From Betaproteobacteria bacterium (GTDB lineage Bacteria; Pseudomonadota; Gammaproteobacteria; Burkholderiales; Ferrovaceae): a stretch of 37,597 bases of DNA. The notes beneath the pieces are model-generated. The model saw only the letters and a program-made list of their open reading frames with translations. It searched no databases and was not told the DNA's origin. Below, in pieces: positions 17,306 through 25,072 of the stretch. The position numbers were made by a program, and so were the translations under genes. The stretch is taken from assembly GCA_028866015.1 (NCBI GenBank), contig JAGWIW010000017.1, positions 1-37,597 of the forward strand, written 5' to 3'. How positions within the stretch are numbered: the first letter of the stretch is position 1; each line of letters starts with the position of its first letter.

Positions 17306-18094
17306 ATGCCGCGCTTTGCCGCCAACCTCACGCTGCTGTACAGCGAAGTCCCCTTCGAAGCGCGCTTCGCCGCCGCACGCGCCGATGGCTTCGAGGCCGT
17401 GGAATGCCTGTTTCCCTACAGCCTGCCCGCTCACGATTTCCGGGCGCAGCTGGAAGCCGCAGGACTGCGTCAGGTGCTGTTCAACGCCCCCCCGGGCGAC
17501 TGGGCCGCGGGCGAACGCGGGCTGGCCGCCCTGCCCGGACGGGAGGCTGAATTCCGGCGCAGCATCCTGGAGCAGGCCCTGCCCTATGCCGACACCCTGC
17601 GCTGCCCGCTGCTGCACGTGATGGCCGGCATCCTGCCGCCGGGCGCCGACCCCGTCGCCTGGCGCGACACCTACCTGGAAAACCTCTCGTGGACCGCAAC
17701 CCAGGCGGCATCCCATGGCGTCACCCTCACCATCGAACCGCTCAATCCGGTGGACATGCCGGGCTATTTCCTGCAGCGCCAGGCGGAAGCCCATGCCATC
17801 GTGATGGCCGTGGGTGCCGCCAACCTGGGGGTGCAGATGGACCTGTACCACTGCCACCAGGTGGAAGGCCAGCTGGCCGTGCAGCTGGCCGATTACCTGC
17901 CGACGGGAAGGGTGTGCCACCTGCAGGTGGCGGGCTACCCCGGGCGCCACGAACCGGACGTGGGCGAAATCGACTATCCCCCCCTGTTCAGGGAGATCGA
18001 CCGGCTGGGCTATGCGGGCTGGATCGGCTGCGAGTACCGGCCGCTGGCCGGCACCTCGCAGGGATTGGGTTGGCTTAACAAACTCAGAAAATGA
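17306..18094 (+). CDS. Hydroxypyruvate isomerase / 2-oxo-tetronate isomerase family protein
   Basis: A 262-residue TIM-barrel sugar isomerase of the Hyi/OtnI family (AP-endonuclease-2 fold). The opening [20 protein letters not shown] is typical of the family. Likely metal-binding acidic and His residues lie in [28 protein letters not shown] and [11 protein letters not shown], which ends near the C-terminus with the usual GLGWL. Hyi interconverts hydroxypyruvate and tartronate semialdehyde, while OtnI acts on 2-oxo-tetronates; sequence alone does not separate them. No glyoxylate carboligase or tartronate reductase gene is nearby, so the pathway is uncertain. GGAGA lies eight bases upstream of the ATG. 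The 3' end overlaps the convergent hydrolase by 11 bases. Confidence 0.88.
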   Translation: MPRFAANLTLLYSEVPFEARFAAARADGFEAVECLFPYSLPAHDFRAQLEAAGLRQVLFNAPPGDWAAGERGLAALPGREAEFRRSILEQALPYADTLRCPLLHVMAGILPPGADPVAWRDTYLENLSWTATQAASHGVTLTIEPLNPVDMPGYFLQRQAEAHAIVMAVGAANLGVQMDLYHCHQVEGQLAVQLADYLPTGRVCHLQVAGYPGRHEPDVGEIDYPPLFREIDRLGYAGWIGCEYRPLAGTSQGLGWLNKLRK

Positions 18095-18989
18095 CGGCGC
18101 CGCCGGGCTTCACGTCCAGCACCTTGGTGCGGGTGGGACCCAGTGCCTTGATGAATTCTTCCGGCGTGCCCGTGAGCTGGGGAAACGTGCCGTAGTGGAT
18201 GGGCAACGCGTAGTGCGGACGCAGCCAGTAGCGCACGGCAAAGGCGGCATCCCGCGGACTCATGACGAAATGGCCGCCGATGGGAATCAGCACCAGGTCG
18301 GGCCGGTAGTAGTCGCCAATGAACTTCATGTCGCCGAACAGGCCGGTGTCGCCCATGTGGTAGATCTTGAAGCCGTTTTCCATTTCGATGATGAAGCCCA
18401 CCGGCTCGCCGCCCACATGGGTTTCATCCTTGTTGGTGACTGGGTTGTGCCACACCAGCTCGGAACTGTGCTCGGCGTGAACCATGGTGATGCGGATGCC
18501 GGGGCCGAGCGGCTCGATGGTGCCCGACTTGTTCATGCGCGGCGCCAGCTCCGGCGGCAGCACGCCCAGGGTGATCAGCGACTGGTCCAGCCCGGCCGGC
18601 CCGATGAGGGGGATGTGCAGCTTCTTGGCCAGGTCAGGCCCATCGCCCAGGTGGTCGGCATGGGCGTGGGTAACCAGGATCAGGTCGATATGGCCGAGCG
18701 CGTCGAGATTCTTGTATTCCGCCGGCGTCTTGGGGTTCTTGGTGAGGAACGGATCCACCAGGATCACCTTGCCGCCCGGGGTGGTGATGCGGGTGGCGGC
18801 TTGCCCCAGCCAGAGCACTTCGGTCTTGCCCAGCAGGTCGGGACGGGCCGCGGTTGCTGCCGAAACCGGGGCCGGTGTGGTCAGGGTGGGTGCCGGATCG
18901 GCGGCCTGTGCGGTCAGCCCCCCCACCAGCAGGGGTAGCGCCAGCGCGCCCAGGCGCGCCCATCGATGCAGCATGTCAACGTGGCTCAT
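18084..18989 (-). CDS. Exported metal-dependent hydrolase, UPF0173/UlaG-like metallo-beta-lactamase fold
   Basis: A 301-residue protein with a signal peptide (hydrophobic stretch about 10-24, cleavage near TAQAA) followed by a metallo-beta-lactamase fold. Metal ligands seen are THAHADH, then His in MVHAEHSSE, Asp in HMGDTGLFG and His in LPIHYGTFP. The layout matches the UPF0173/UlaG-like hydrolases, most of which are cytosolic; export is the unusual point. Start 18989 is preferred because AAGGA lies seven bases upstream and the signal peptide begins there. A promoter-like TTGGGC-17-CATAAT lies upstream. Substrate unknown. Confidence 0.88.
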   Translation of the reverse strand: MSHVDMLHRWARLGALALPLLVGGLTAQAADPAPTLTTPAPVSAATAARPDLLGKTEVLWLGQAATRITTPGGKVILVDPFLTKNPKTPAEYKNLDALGHIDLILVTHAHADHLGDGPDLAKKLHIPLIGPAGLDQSLITLGVLPPELAPRMNKSGTIEPLGPGIRITMVHAEHSSELVWHNPVTNKDETHVGGEPVGFIIEMENGFKIYHMGDTGLFGDMKFIGDYYRPDLVLIPIGGHFVMSPRDAAFAVRYWLRPHYALPIHYGTFPQLTGTPEEFIKALGPTRTKVLDVKPGGAVIF

Positions 18990-19047
18990 GTGGTTTTCCT
19001 TCTCTCGAATTTGGAATCCTGACGGGCTTTCAAAGTGCAGTCCGGGA

Positions 19048-19076
19048 ATTATGCCAAAAAAGGGGAGCTCGCCCAA
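19048..19076 (-). promoter_or_regulatory. Candidate sigma-70 promoter for the exported hydrolase
   Basis: On the minus strand, TTGGGC (19071-19076) and CATAAT (19048-19053) are separated by exactly 17 bases. The -10 matches consensus at five of six positions, the -35 at three. The site lies in the 96-base spacer between the capD-like stop and the hydrolase start. Confidence 0.5.
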
Positions 19077-19085
19077 ACCCAGGCG

Positions 19086-20933
19086 TTAGGACACGCCCAG
19101 CAGCGCGCGCACGCCGGCTTCGTCACCGGCTTCGAGCCGGCTGCGCAGCGCCACCAGGCGCTCCTCCAGCAGTGCCGGCTCGAGGGCCGGTTCAGCTGCG
19201 CGCATGATCTTGGGATGCATGGTGGGCGATGCCGCACTGCTGGCGATGAGCAGTTCCTCGGTGAGCTTCTCGCCCGGGCGCAGGCCCGTGTAGACGATGT
19301 CGATGCCTTCCTGGTAGCCCGCCATGCGGATCATGTTGCGCGCCAGGTCCGCAATGCGCACGGGCTCGCCCATGTCCAGCAGGAAAATCTCCCCGCCGTG
19401 CGCCAGGCTGCCGGCCTGGATCACCAGTTCCACCGCTTCGTGGATGGACATGAAATAGCGCGTCACGTCCGGATGGGTGACTGTCACCGGACCGCCGGCC
19501 GCGATCTGTTCGCGAAACAGGGGAATCACCGAACCGCTCGAACCCAGCACATTGCCAAAGCGCACCGCGCAGAAGCGCTGCTCCCGGCCACCCTGTGCCG
19601 CCTCGCGCGCCGCGGCCTGGACGATGAGTTCGGCCCAGCGCTTGGAGGCCCCCATGACATTGGCCGGGCGCACGGCCTTGTCGGTGGAAATCAGGACGAA
19701 GGTGGAAACACCCGCAGCGACGGCCGCGCGCACCAGCGTCCAGGTGCCCAGCACGTTGTTGCGTGCCCCTTCCAGCACGTTCTGCTCCACCAGCGGCACA
19801 TGCTTGTGGGCCGCCGCATGGAACACCGTCTGCACGGCGTGGGCAGCCAGCAGGCGCGCCACCAGGGCTGCATCCGTGACCGACCCCAGGGCCGGCACCA
19901 GGGGAAAATCCGCGATCGCCCGCATTTCCCGCTCCACCTGGTAGAGCGCGTGTTCGGAGGCTTCCAGCAGGACCAGGACAGCGGGCTTGAGCAACACGAT
20001 CTGGCGGGACAGTTCGGAACCGATGGAGCCACCCGCGCCGGTCACCAGTACGGCTTTTCCGGTGATGGACTGTCCCAGCAGCTGCGGATCTGCCGCTACC
20101 GGATCGCGCCCCAGCAGGTCGCCGATGTCGGCTTCGCGCACCAGCTGCACCAGGTGCCGTCCGTTGGCGATGTCGGCCAGCGCCGGCAGGATGCGCACCC
20201 GCACCGCATGCCGTTCGAGAAAAGCCACCACGTCGCGGCGGCGCGCGCTGGACGCCTGGGGCAGGGTCACGATCACGTCGCGGATGTCGAAGCGCCCGAT
20301 CAGGCTGGAAAGCTGGGAAGGCGCGTACACGCGCAGCCCCCCCACGTCCTTGCCGTGCAGGGCCGGATCATCGTCCAGGAAACCTGCCGGAAAGTATTCG
20401 CGCCCCTGGCGCAACGCCGCCGCAAGCTGCCAGCCCGCATCGCCTGCGCCGTAAATGAGCACCTGGCGCCCGGCAAAGCGTTCGCGCAGCGGCAGCCACA
20501 ACAGCCAGCGCGCCAGAAAGCGCGCACCGCCCACACCAGCCATGCCGATCAGCCCGTACAGCAGCGGTACGGAACGGGGCACCCCCTGCAGCCCCGTCAT
20601 CTGCGTCATGAAGGCCAGCAGCGCCCACAGCAAGGCGGCCAACCCCACGGCCTTGACCACCGTCCACAGGGCCTGCTCGCCCAGATAGCGGATGACGGAA
20701 CGGTACAGTCCAAAGCGCAGGAACACCGGCATGGCGATGAGCGGCGCTGCCAGCATGAGCAGCAGCTGGGCACGGTTGGGCAGGAACCATTCGCCCAGGC
20801 GCAGCGCGTAGGCCGCCCACACCGAACCGGCCAGCAGCACCGCATCCACCGCCAGCATGAGCCCCTGCTTGGCCGGACGCGGAAGCTGCAACAACAGGCG
20901 GGACAGGGTGTTATCCGGAACGTCAGCGCTCAT
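19086..20933 (-). CDS. Membrane-anchored nucleotide-sugar 4,6-dehydratase, CapD/WbpM/PglF family
   Basis: A 615-residue protein with four N-terminal helices (about 15-130), a CoA-binding-like Rossmann region (about 135-260, LIYGAGDAGWQLAAAL) and a cytosolic short-chain dehydrogenase domain (about 280-570). The NAD site is VTGAGGSIGSELSRQIV. The catalytic region reads STDKAVRPANVMGASK, with Met in place of the usual Tyr of YxxxK, as expected for WbpM/PglF-like inverting UDP-GlcNAc dehydratases. It probably makes a UDP-deoxy-keto sugar for the glycan built by this operon. ATG 20933 is chosen because GGGAGGG precedes it closely; it overlaps the upstream transferase by 11 bases. Confidence 0.92.
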   Translation of the reverse strand: MSADVPDNTLSRLLLQLPRPAKQGLMLAVDAVLLAGSVWAAYALRLGEWFLPNRAQLLLMLAAPLIAMPVFLRFGLYRSVIRYLGEQALWTVVKAVGLAALLWALLAFMTQMTGLQGVPRSVPLLYGLIGMAGVGGARFLARWLLWLPLRERFAGRQVLIYGAGDAGWQLAAALRQGREYFPAGFLDDDPALHGKDVGGLRVYAPSQLSSLIGRFDIRDVIVTLPQASSARRRDVVAFLERHAVRVRILPALADIANGRHLVQLVREADIGDLLGRDPVAADPQLLGQSITGKAVLVTGAGGSIGSELSRQIVLLKPAVLVLLEASEHALYQVEREMRAIADFPLVPALGSVTDAALVARLLAAHAVQTVFHAAAHKHVPLVEQNVLEGARNNVLGTWTLVRAAVAAGVSTFVLISTDKAVRPANVMGASKRWAELIVQAAAREAAQGGREQRFCAVRFGNVLGSSGSVIPLFREQIAAGGPVTVTHPDVTRYFMSIHEAVELVIQAGSLAHGGEIFLLDMGEPVRIADLARNMIRMAGYQEGIDIVYTGLRPGEKLTEELLIASSAASPTMHPKIMRAAEPALEPALLEERLVALRSRLEAGDEAGVRALLGVS

Positions 20934-21963
20934 CAGCCCTCCCTGCTCCAGCATGCCACACGCCCAGCAGCGCCGGCGTAAACGCGAGTCCCAGCCACAG
21001 CCCGCTCCACTGGGGCGACACCTGGTCCGCCACGGCCAACGGCGCCAGCCAGAAGCCGTTGAAGGCCAGCAGCAGCAGCGTCACGTGGCGGTGGCTGCCC
21101 CAGCGTCGCGCCAGACGCTGGTAGGCATGGCTGCGGTGGGCCTGCGTGACGCGCTGGCCGGTCAGCATGCGCACCACCAGCGTCACGCTCGCATCCGACA
21201 TGAAGCCCGCCCCCAGGATCAGCCAGACCGGAGGCTCGATCCATCCGGCCTGGATGGTCATGAGGGCGAACGCAAAAATCATGAACGCCATCCACGTGCT
21301 GCCCACGTCGCCCATGAACACGCGCGCCGGCGGCCAGTTGGTGCGCAGAAACCCGGCTGCGGCCGCCGCCAGGCAGGGCATCAGGATCCATACGGGATGC
21401 ACGAAGCGCTCGGGATGTCCCCAGGCGGCCAGCAGCGCTGCCATGGACAACATGAACAGCGCTTCGGTACCGGCAAAGCCGTCGATGCCGTCCATGAAAT
21501 TGAACAGGTTGACCCACCACAGCCCGGACAGGAACCAGAAGACGAACAGTCCGCCGCCCAGCATCAGGGGCAATCCGCCGCCGGGCGCCGGCAGCACCCC
21601 CATGAGGGCCAGCAGCGCGGCGCACAGCAGGGCCTGAACCGCCAGGCGCAGGCCGGCCGGCAGGGGCCGGACATCATCGCGCAGCCCCAGCAGGGCCAGC
21701 AGGCCCGCCAGGATCAGCACCCCGCCCAGCAACGGCATGGCGCGCGTCCAGGCCAGCCAGCCGCCAATGGCGCTGCCTGCCAGCACCATCCCCAGGCCGC
21801 CACCATGGGGCGTGGGCCTGGTGTGCGAGGAACGGGCATTGGGCAGGGCCACCAGGCCCAGGTGCGACGCCGCGCGGCACACGAACAGGGCCCCCAGCCA
21901 GGACAGCAGGGCCGCCAGCAGCGCCCAGCCCAGGGCGGCCGTCAGGGCGTCGGCAGCGTTCAT
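20923..21963 (-). CDS. Polyprenyl-phosphate sugar-1-phosphate transferase, WecA/MraY family
   Basis: A 346-residue polytopic protein with about ten helices that should load the first sugar phosphate onto undecaprenyl phosphate at the inner membrane. Family motifs: SSHTRPTPHGGGLG near residue 45, the catalytic NLFNFMDGIDGFAG (about 165-178), and TNWPPARVFMGDVGST (about 220-235). The final cytosolic HRSHAYQRLARR corresponds to the HxH loop. The ATG overlaps the preceding SDR gene in an ATGA junction. With the dehydratase, GT2 and SDR genes it forms an O-antigen or exopolysaccharide initiation module. Confidence 0.92.
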   Translation of the reverse strand: MNAADALTAALGWALLAALLSWLGALFVCRAASHLGLVALPNARSSHTRPTPHGGGLGMVLAGSAIGGWLAWTRAMPLLGGVLILAGLLALLGLRDDVRPLPAGLRLAVQALLCAALLALMGVLPAPGGGLPLMLGGGLFVFWFLSGLWWVNLFNFMDGIDGFAGTEALFMLSMAALLAAWGHPERFVHPVWILMPCLAAAAAGFLRTNWPPARVFMGDVGSTWMAFMIFAFALMTIQAGWIEPPVWLILGAGFMSDASVTLVVRMLTGQRVTQAHRSHAYQRLARRWGSHRHVTLLLLAFNGFWLAPLAVADQVSPQWSGLWLGLAFTPALLGVWHAGAGRADER

Positions 21964-22781
21964 GGCAGGTCCTCCGCCGCCGGCCGGAAGGGGCGTGGGG
22001 AAAAAGCCAGGTCGCGCGCGGCCGGCCCGTGGTCGAACACCAGGTCGGCATTCATGCGGGCCACCATGGCCGGCGACCAGTGGCGGAAACGCGGCAGCAG
22101 GCGCAGCAGCCGCAGGCACATCACCACGGCCCAACCCGGCAGCGACAGCAGGCGCGGCCGGCGTCCCAGGGACTGGAACACGCGCGCCACCATGTGGCGA
22201 TAACTGAGCGTTTCCCCGCCCGACAGGGCATACACCTGCCCGCTCGCCTGCGGCGCCGTCAGCGCCGCCACGCAAGCCGCCGCCACATCGGCGGCATGCA
22301 CCGGCTGGCGACGCCCGCGTGCGGCTCCGGCCAGGGGAAACCAGCCAAAGCGGCGGATCAGGCGGGCAATGTCGCTCACGTTGCGATCCCGTCCGCCACC
22401 GTAGATGAGGGTGGGCCGCAGCAGCACCCATTGCACGCCTTGGCGCCCGCCCCAGGCCTGCAATGCGGCTTCGCCCACCTTGAGGCGCGCCACCAGCGCC
22501 TGTTCTTCAGGGTCGCGGGAGGCACCCTTGCCTTCCACGCTGGTGGAAGACAGGGCCACCACGCGCATGGCCCCACAGGCGCTCCACAGCGGGAAATGTT
22601 CCGGCACGGTCCACACCGGCGCCAGGGTGATCCAGTGCGCGATGTGCGGGACGGATTGGGGGTCCGCGTGCCGTCCGCGCAGCCAGGGCACCGGTGTCCA
22701 GCCGGCAGCGGCCAGCTGCGGCAGCAGGTAGTGCCCCACCAGGCTGCTGGCACCGATCACGCCCACCGCCCGCTCAGCCAC
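21960..22781 (-). CDS. NAD(P)-dependent SDR/epimerase-like protein
   Basis: A 273-residue extended-SDR relative. The nucleotide-binding motif VGVIGASSLVGHYLLPQL is at the N-terminus, and ALSSTSVEGKG marks the strand that normally holds the catalytic Ser. I do not see the expected YxxxK after it, so catalysis may differ or be absent. Downstream, LLRPTLIYGGG and QPVHAADVAAA are typical of sugar epimerase-like members. The C-terminal part has a hydrophobic stretch (PGWAVVMCLRLLRLLP). It overlaps both neighbours (eight bases upstream, four downstream), so a role in the same glycan pathway is likely, probably as a sugar reductase or epimerase. Confidence 0.85.
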   Translation of the reverse strand: MAERAVGVIGASSLVGHYLLPQLAAAGWTPVPWLRGRHADPQSVPHIAHWITLAPVWTVPEHFPLWSACGAMRVVALSSTSVEGKGASRDPEEQALVARLKVGEAALQAWGGRQGVQWVLLRPTLIYGGGRDRNVSDIARLIRRFGWFPLAGAARGRRQPVHAADVAAACVAALTAPQASGQVYALSGGETLSYRHMVARVFQSLGRRPRLLSLPGWAVVMCLRLLRLLPRFRHWSPAMVARMNADLVFDHGPAARDLAFSPRPFRPAAEDLP

Positions 22782-23676
22782 GTGCCCTCCCGCCGGTCAG
22801 GTCGCGCAGGGCCTGGCGCGCCGCCACGGCACCGAAACGCAGCCACACGCCCAGCGCCACCAGCAGCATGAGCGGCCCCGGATAGTCCTCGCGAAAGAAC
22901 TTGCGGTAGAAACGCAGCATGCCGCGGTGCTTGTGCCATTCCACAAAATAGGGGCGACGGCGGCTGCAGGCGCCCTGGTGATGCACCACCGGCGCGTCCG
23001 GCACGAACAGGATGTCCCATCCGGAACGCTGGAAACGCAGGCACCAGTCGAGGTCTTCGCAATGGAGAAAATAGCCTTCGTCCCACGGTCCCACCTGGGC
23101 CATGGCTTCGCGTCGCACCAGCATGCAGGCGCCGGAAATGGCTTCCACCGGCTCCGGCCCGGCAGGCAGCGGCTGTCGGTGCAAGTGGAAATCGGGCAGG
23201 CGGCGCGACAGGCGCGTCAGGCCCAGGGCGCGCAGGAGTGCCCGCCCCGGCGTGGGAATGCGGCGCCGACCTCCGCCCTGCTCGCTGCCGTCGGGATTCT
23301 GCAGCAGGCCGCCCACCATGCCGGCGCGCGGATGGGTGCGCAGCACATCCAGCATCCGGGCCATGGCGCCCGGCGCCGGGCGCCCGTCGGGATTGAGGAA
23401 CAGCAGGAAAGGCTGGTGCGCATGGCGCGCGCCCAGGTTGCAGGCGGCGGCAAAGCCCAGGTTGCGGCCGGCTTCAATCACCTGCAGGCGGTGCTGGCCC
23501 GGGGCCATCGCGCCTGACGTGGCCAGGCCTTCCAGCAGCGCCAGGCTGCCGTCCGTGGAACCGTTGTCCACCACGATCACTTCGCTGACCGTATCCAGCA
23601 CCGAACTCACCGCGTCCCGCAACAGCGGACCGGCGTTGTAATTGACGATGAGGACCGAGATGGGCAGGGCATTCAT
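22774..23676 (-). CDS. Family 2 glycosyltransferase (rhamnosyltransferase-like)
   Basis: A 300-residue GT-A fold transferase. Seen: VLIVNYNAGPLL at the N-terminus, nucleotide-binding VVDNGSTDGSL, NLGFAAACNLGAR, the DxD-equivalent LFLNPDG, acceptor-region ISGACMLVRREA and the catalytic HCEDLDWCLR. Order and spacing match rhamnosyl/mannosyl transferases of O-antigen and exopolysaccharide clusters. The C-terminus has a weakly hydrophobic stretch (LMLLVALGVWLRFGAVAA) that may touch the membrane. It starts 25 bases after the metallo-beta-lactamase gene and overlaps the SDR gene by eight bases. Confidence 0.92.
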   Translation of the reverse strand: MNALPISVLIVNYNAGPLLRDAVSSVLDTVSEVIVVDNGSTDGSLALLEGLATSGAMAPGQHRLQVIEAGRNLGFAAACNLGARHAHQPFLLFLNPDGRPAPGAMARMLDVLRTHPRAGMVGGLLQNPDGSEQGGGRRRIPTPGRALLRALGLTRLSRRLPDFHLHRQPLPAGPEPVEAISGACMLVRREAMAQVGPWDEGYFLHCEDLDWCLRFQRSGWDILFVPDAPVVHHQGACSRRRPYFVEWHKHRGMLRFYRKFFREDYPGPLMLLVALGVWLRFGAVAARQALRDLTGGRARG

Positions 23677-23701
23677 CCCGGGAGTTTATCTTGCCCTGCG
23701 C

Positions 23702-25072
23702 TTACAGCGCCAGCGAATCCCCCCGCTGCGGCCGGTGCACCGTGGTGCCGGAGAGCTGGGCGGCAAAGGCGTCCATGACTTTTTCCTCACCATGCACCAG
23801 GATGGTGTGTTCGGGGGCCAGGGCGCGCTGCCAGGCCAGCAGCTCGTCGCGGTCGGCATGGGCGGAAAAGCCGTTGATGGTGTGGAGCCGGGCGCGCACC
23901 GGGATTTCGTCGCCGAACAGGCGCACCGTGGGGGCCCCGTCGATGAGCCGGCGCGCCAACGTGCCAGGCGTGGCGTAACCCACGAACACCACGCTGGAAT
24001 CCTCGCGCCACAGGTGATGGCGCAGGTGGTGGCGCACGCGTCCGCCGGTGGCCATGCCCGAACCCGCCATGATGACCGCGCCCCCCGTCACCTGGTTGAG
24101 GGCCACGGATTCTGCCGTCTCGCGCACGAAGCGCAGGCCGGGCAACTTGAACGGATCGTGTCCGCTGGCAAACAGGGCACGCGTTTCGGCATCGAAGCAG
24201 TCGGGGTGGCGGCGGAAAATTTCGGTGGCGGAGATGGCCATGGGGGAATCCAGGAACACCGGCAGATGTCGCGGCAGCACTCCCTGTTCCACCCCTTCGC
24301 GCAGGTAGTAGAGCAGTTCCTGCGCCCGCTCCAGGGCGAAGGTGGGAATGATCACGTTGCCGCCGCGCGCCAGGGTGTCGCGGATGGCTTCGTAGAGCTC
24401 CTGCACCGATGGGGCGAAAGGCTTGTGCAGGCGGTCACCGTAGGTGGTTTCCATCACCACCGCGTCGGCCCGCGGCGGCACTTGCGGATCGCGCAATAGC
24501 GGGCGGCCCGAATTGCCCAGATCCCCGGAGAAAATCACCGAGCGGCCATCCCCCTCCAGGCGGATGCTGGCCGAACCCAGGATATGCCCGGCATCGTGGA
24601 AGGTGGCGGAAAGTCCCGACGCCAGCTCGATGCGTTCACCGTAGCGCACGCTGCGCCCGAACTGGCCTACGGCCGACAGGGCGTCCAGCGTTTCGAACAG
24701 GGGTTCCGCCACGGCGCGTCCGCGGCGCACGTTGTGCCGTTGGTGATGACGCGCTTCCTCTTCCTGCAGATGGGCCGCGTCCAGCATCACCACCCGCGCC
24801 AGTTCGCGCGTGGCCGCGGTGGACACGATCTCCCCCCTGAAGCCGCGCTTGAACAGGAGCGGAATGCGCCCGCAGTGGTCAAGGTGGGCATGGGTGAGCA
24901 GCAGCAGGTCGATGGATGCCGCATCAAAGCCGAAGTCGCCGGCGTTTTCCTCGTCCAGCTCATGTCCGCCCTGGTACATGCCGCAGTCCACCAGCATGCG
25001 CTTGCCCCCTGCCTCCACCAGATGGCAGGAACCGGTGACGTCGCGGTCAGCTCCGTGAAAAGACAGTTTCAT
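23702..25072 (-). CDS. Beta-CASP metallo-beta-lactamase, CPSF/RNase-like
   Basis: A 456-residue protein of the RNA-processing metallo-beta-lactamase group. The N-terminal domain has GADRDVTGSCHLVE, metal motif THAHLDHCGRIP, FHDAGHILGSA and FSGDLGNSGRP. The beta-CASP insert occupies about 240-370 and contains ETTYGDRLH nearby. The C-terminal RMMBL part shows NGFSAHADRDELL and ILVHGEE. Members act as RNases in all domains of life, including short bacterial forms of this length; RNA processing is therefore the best guess. The ATG forms an ATGA overlap with the glutamate-synthase-like gene. An in-frame ATG four codons upstream (25084) is possible. Confidence 0.9.
   Translation of the reverse strand: MKLSFHGADRDVTGSCHLVEAGGKRMLVDCGMYQGGHELDEENAGDFGFDAASIDLLLLTHAHLDHCGRIPLLFKRGFRGEIVSTAATRELARVVMLDAAHLQEEEARHHQRHNVRRGRAVAEPLFETLDALSAVGQFGRSVRYGERIELASGLSATFHDAGHILGSASIRLEGDGRSVIFSGDLGNSGRPLLRDPQVPPRADAVVMETTYGDRLHKPFAPSVQELYEAIRDTLARGGNVIIPTFALERAQELLYYLREGVEQGVLPRHLPVFLDSPMAISATEIFRRHPDCFDAETRALFASGHDPFKLPGLRFVRETAESVALNQVTGGAVIMAGSGMATGGRVRHHLRHHLWREDSSVVFVGYATPGTLARRLIDGAPTVRLFGDEIPVRARLHTINGFSAHADRDELLAWQRALAPEHTILVHGEEKVMDAFAAQLSGTTVHRPQRGDSLAL

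Noticed and set aside
19035-20981. Long open frame on the plus strand opposite the capD-like gene
   Set aside because: It is antisense to a well-supported dehydratase, its translation is rich in His, Gln, Arg and Gly without domain features, and it arises from high-GC codon bias.
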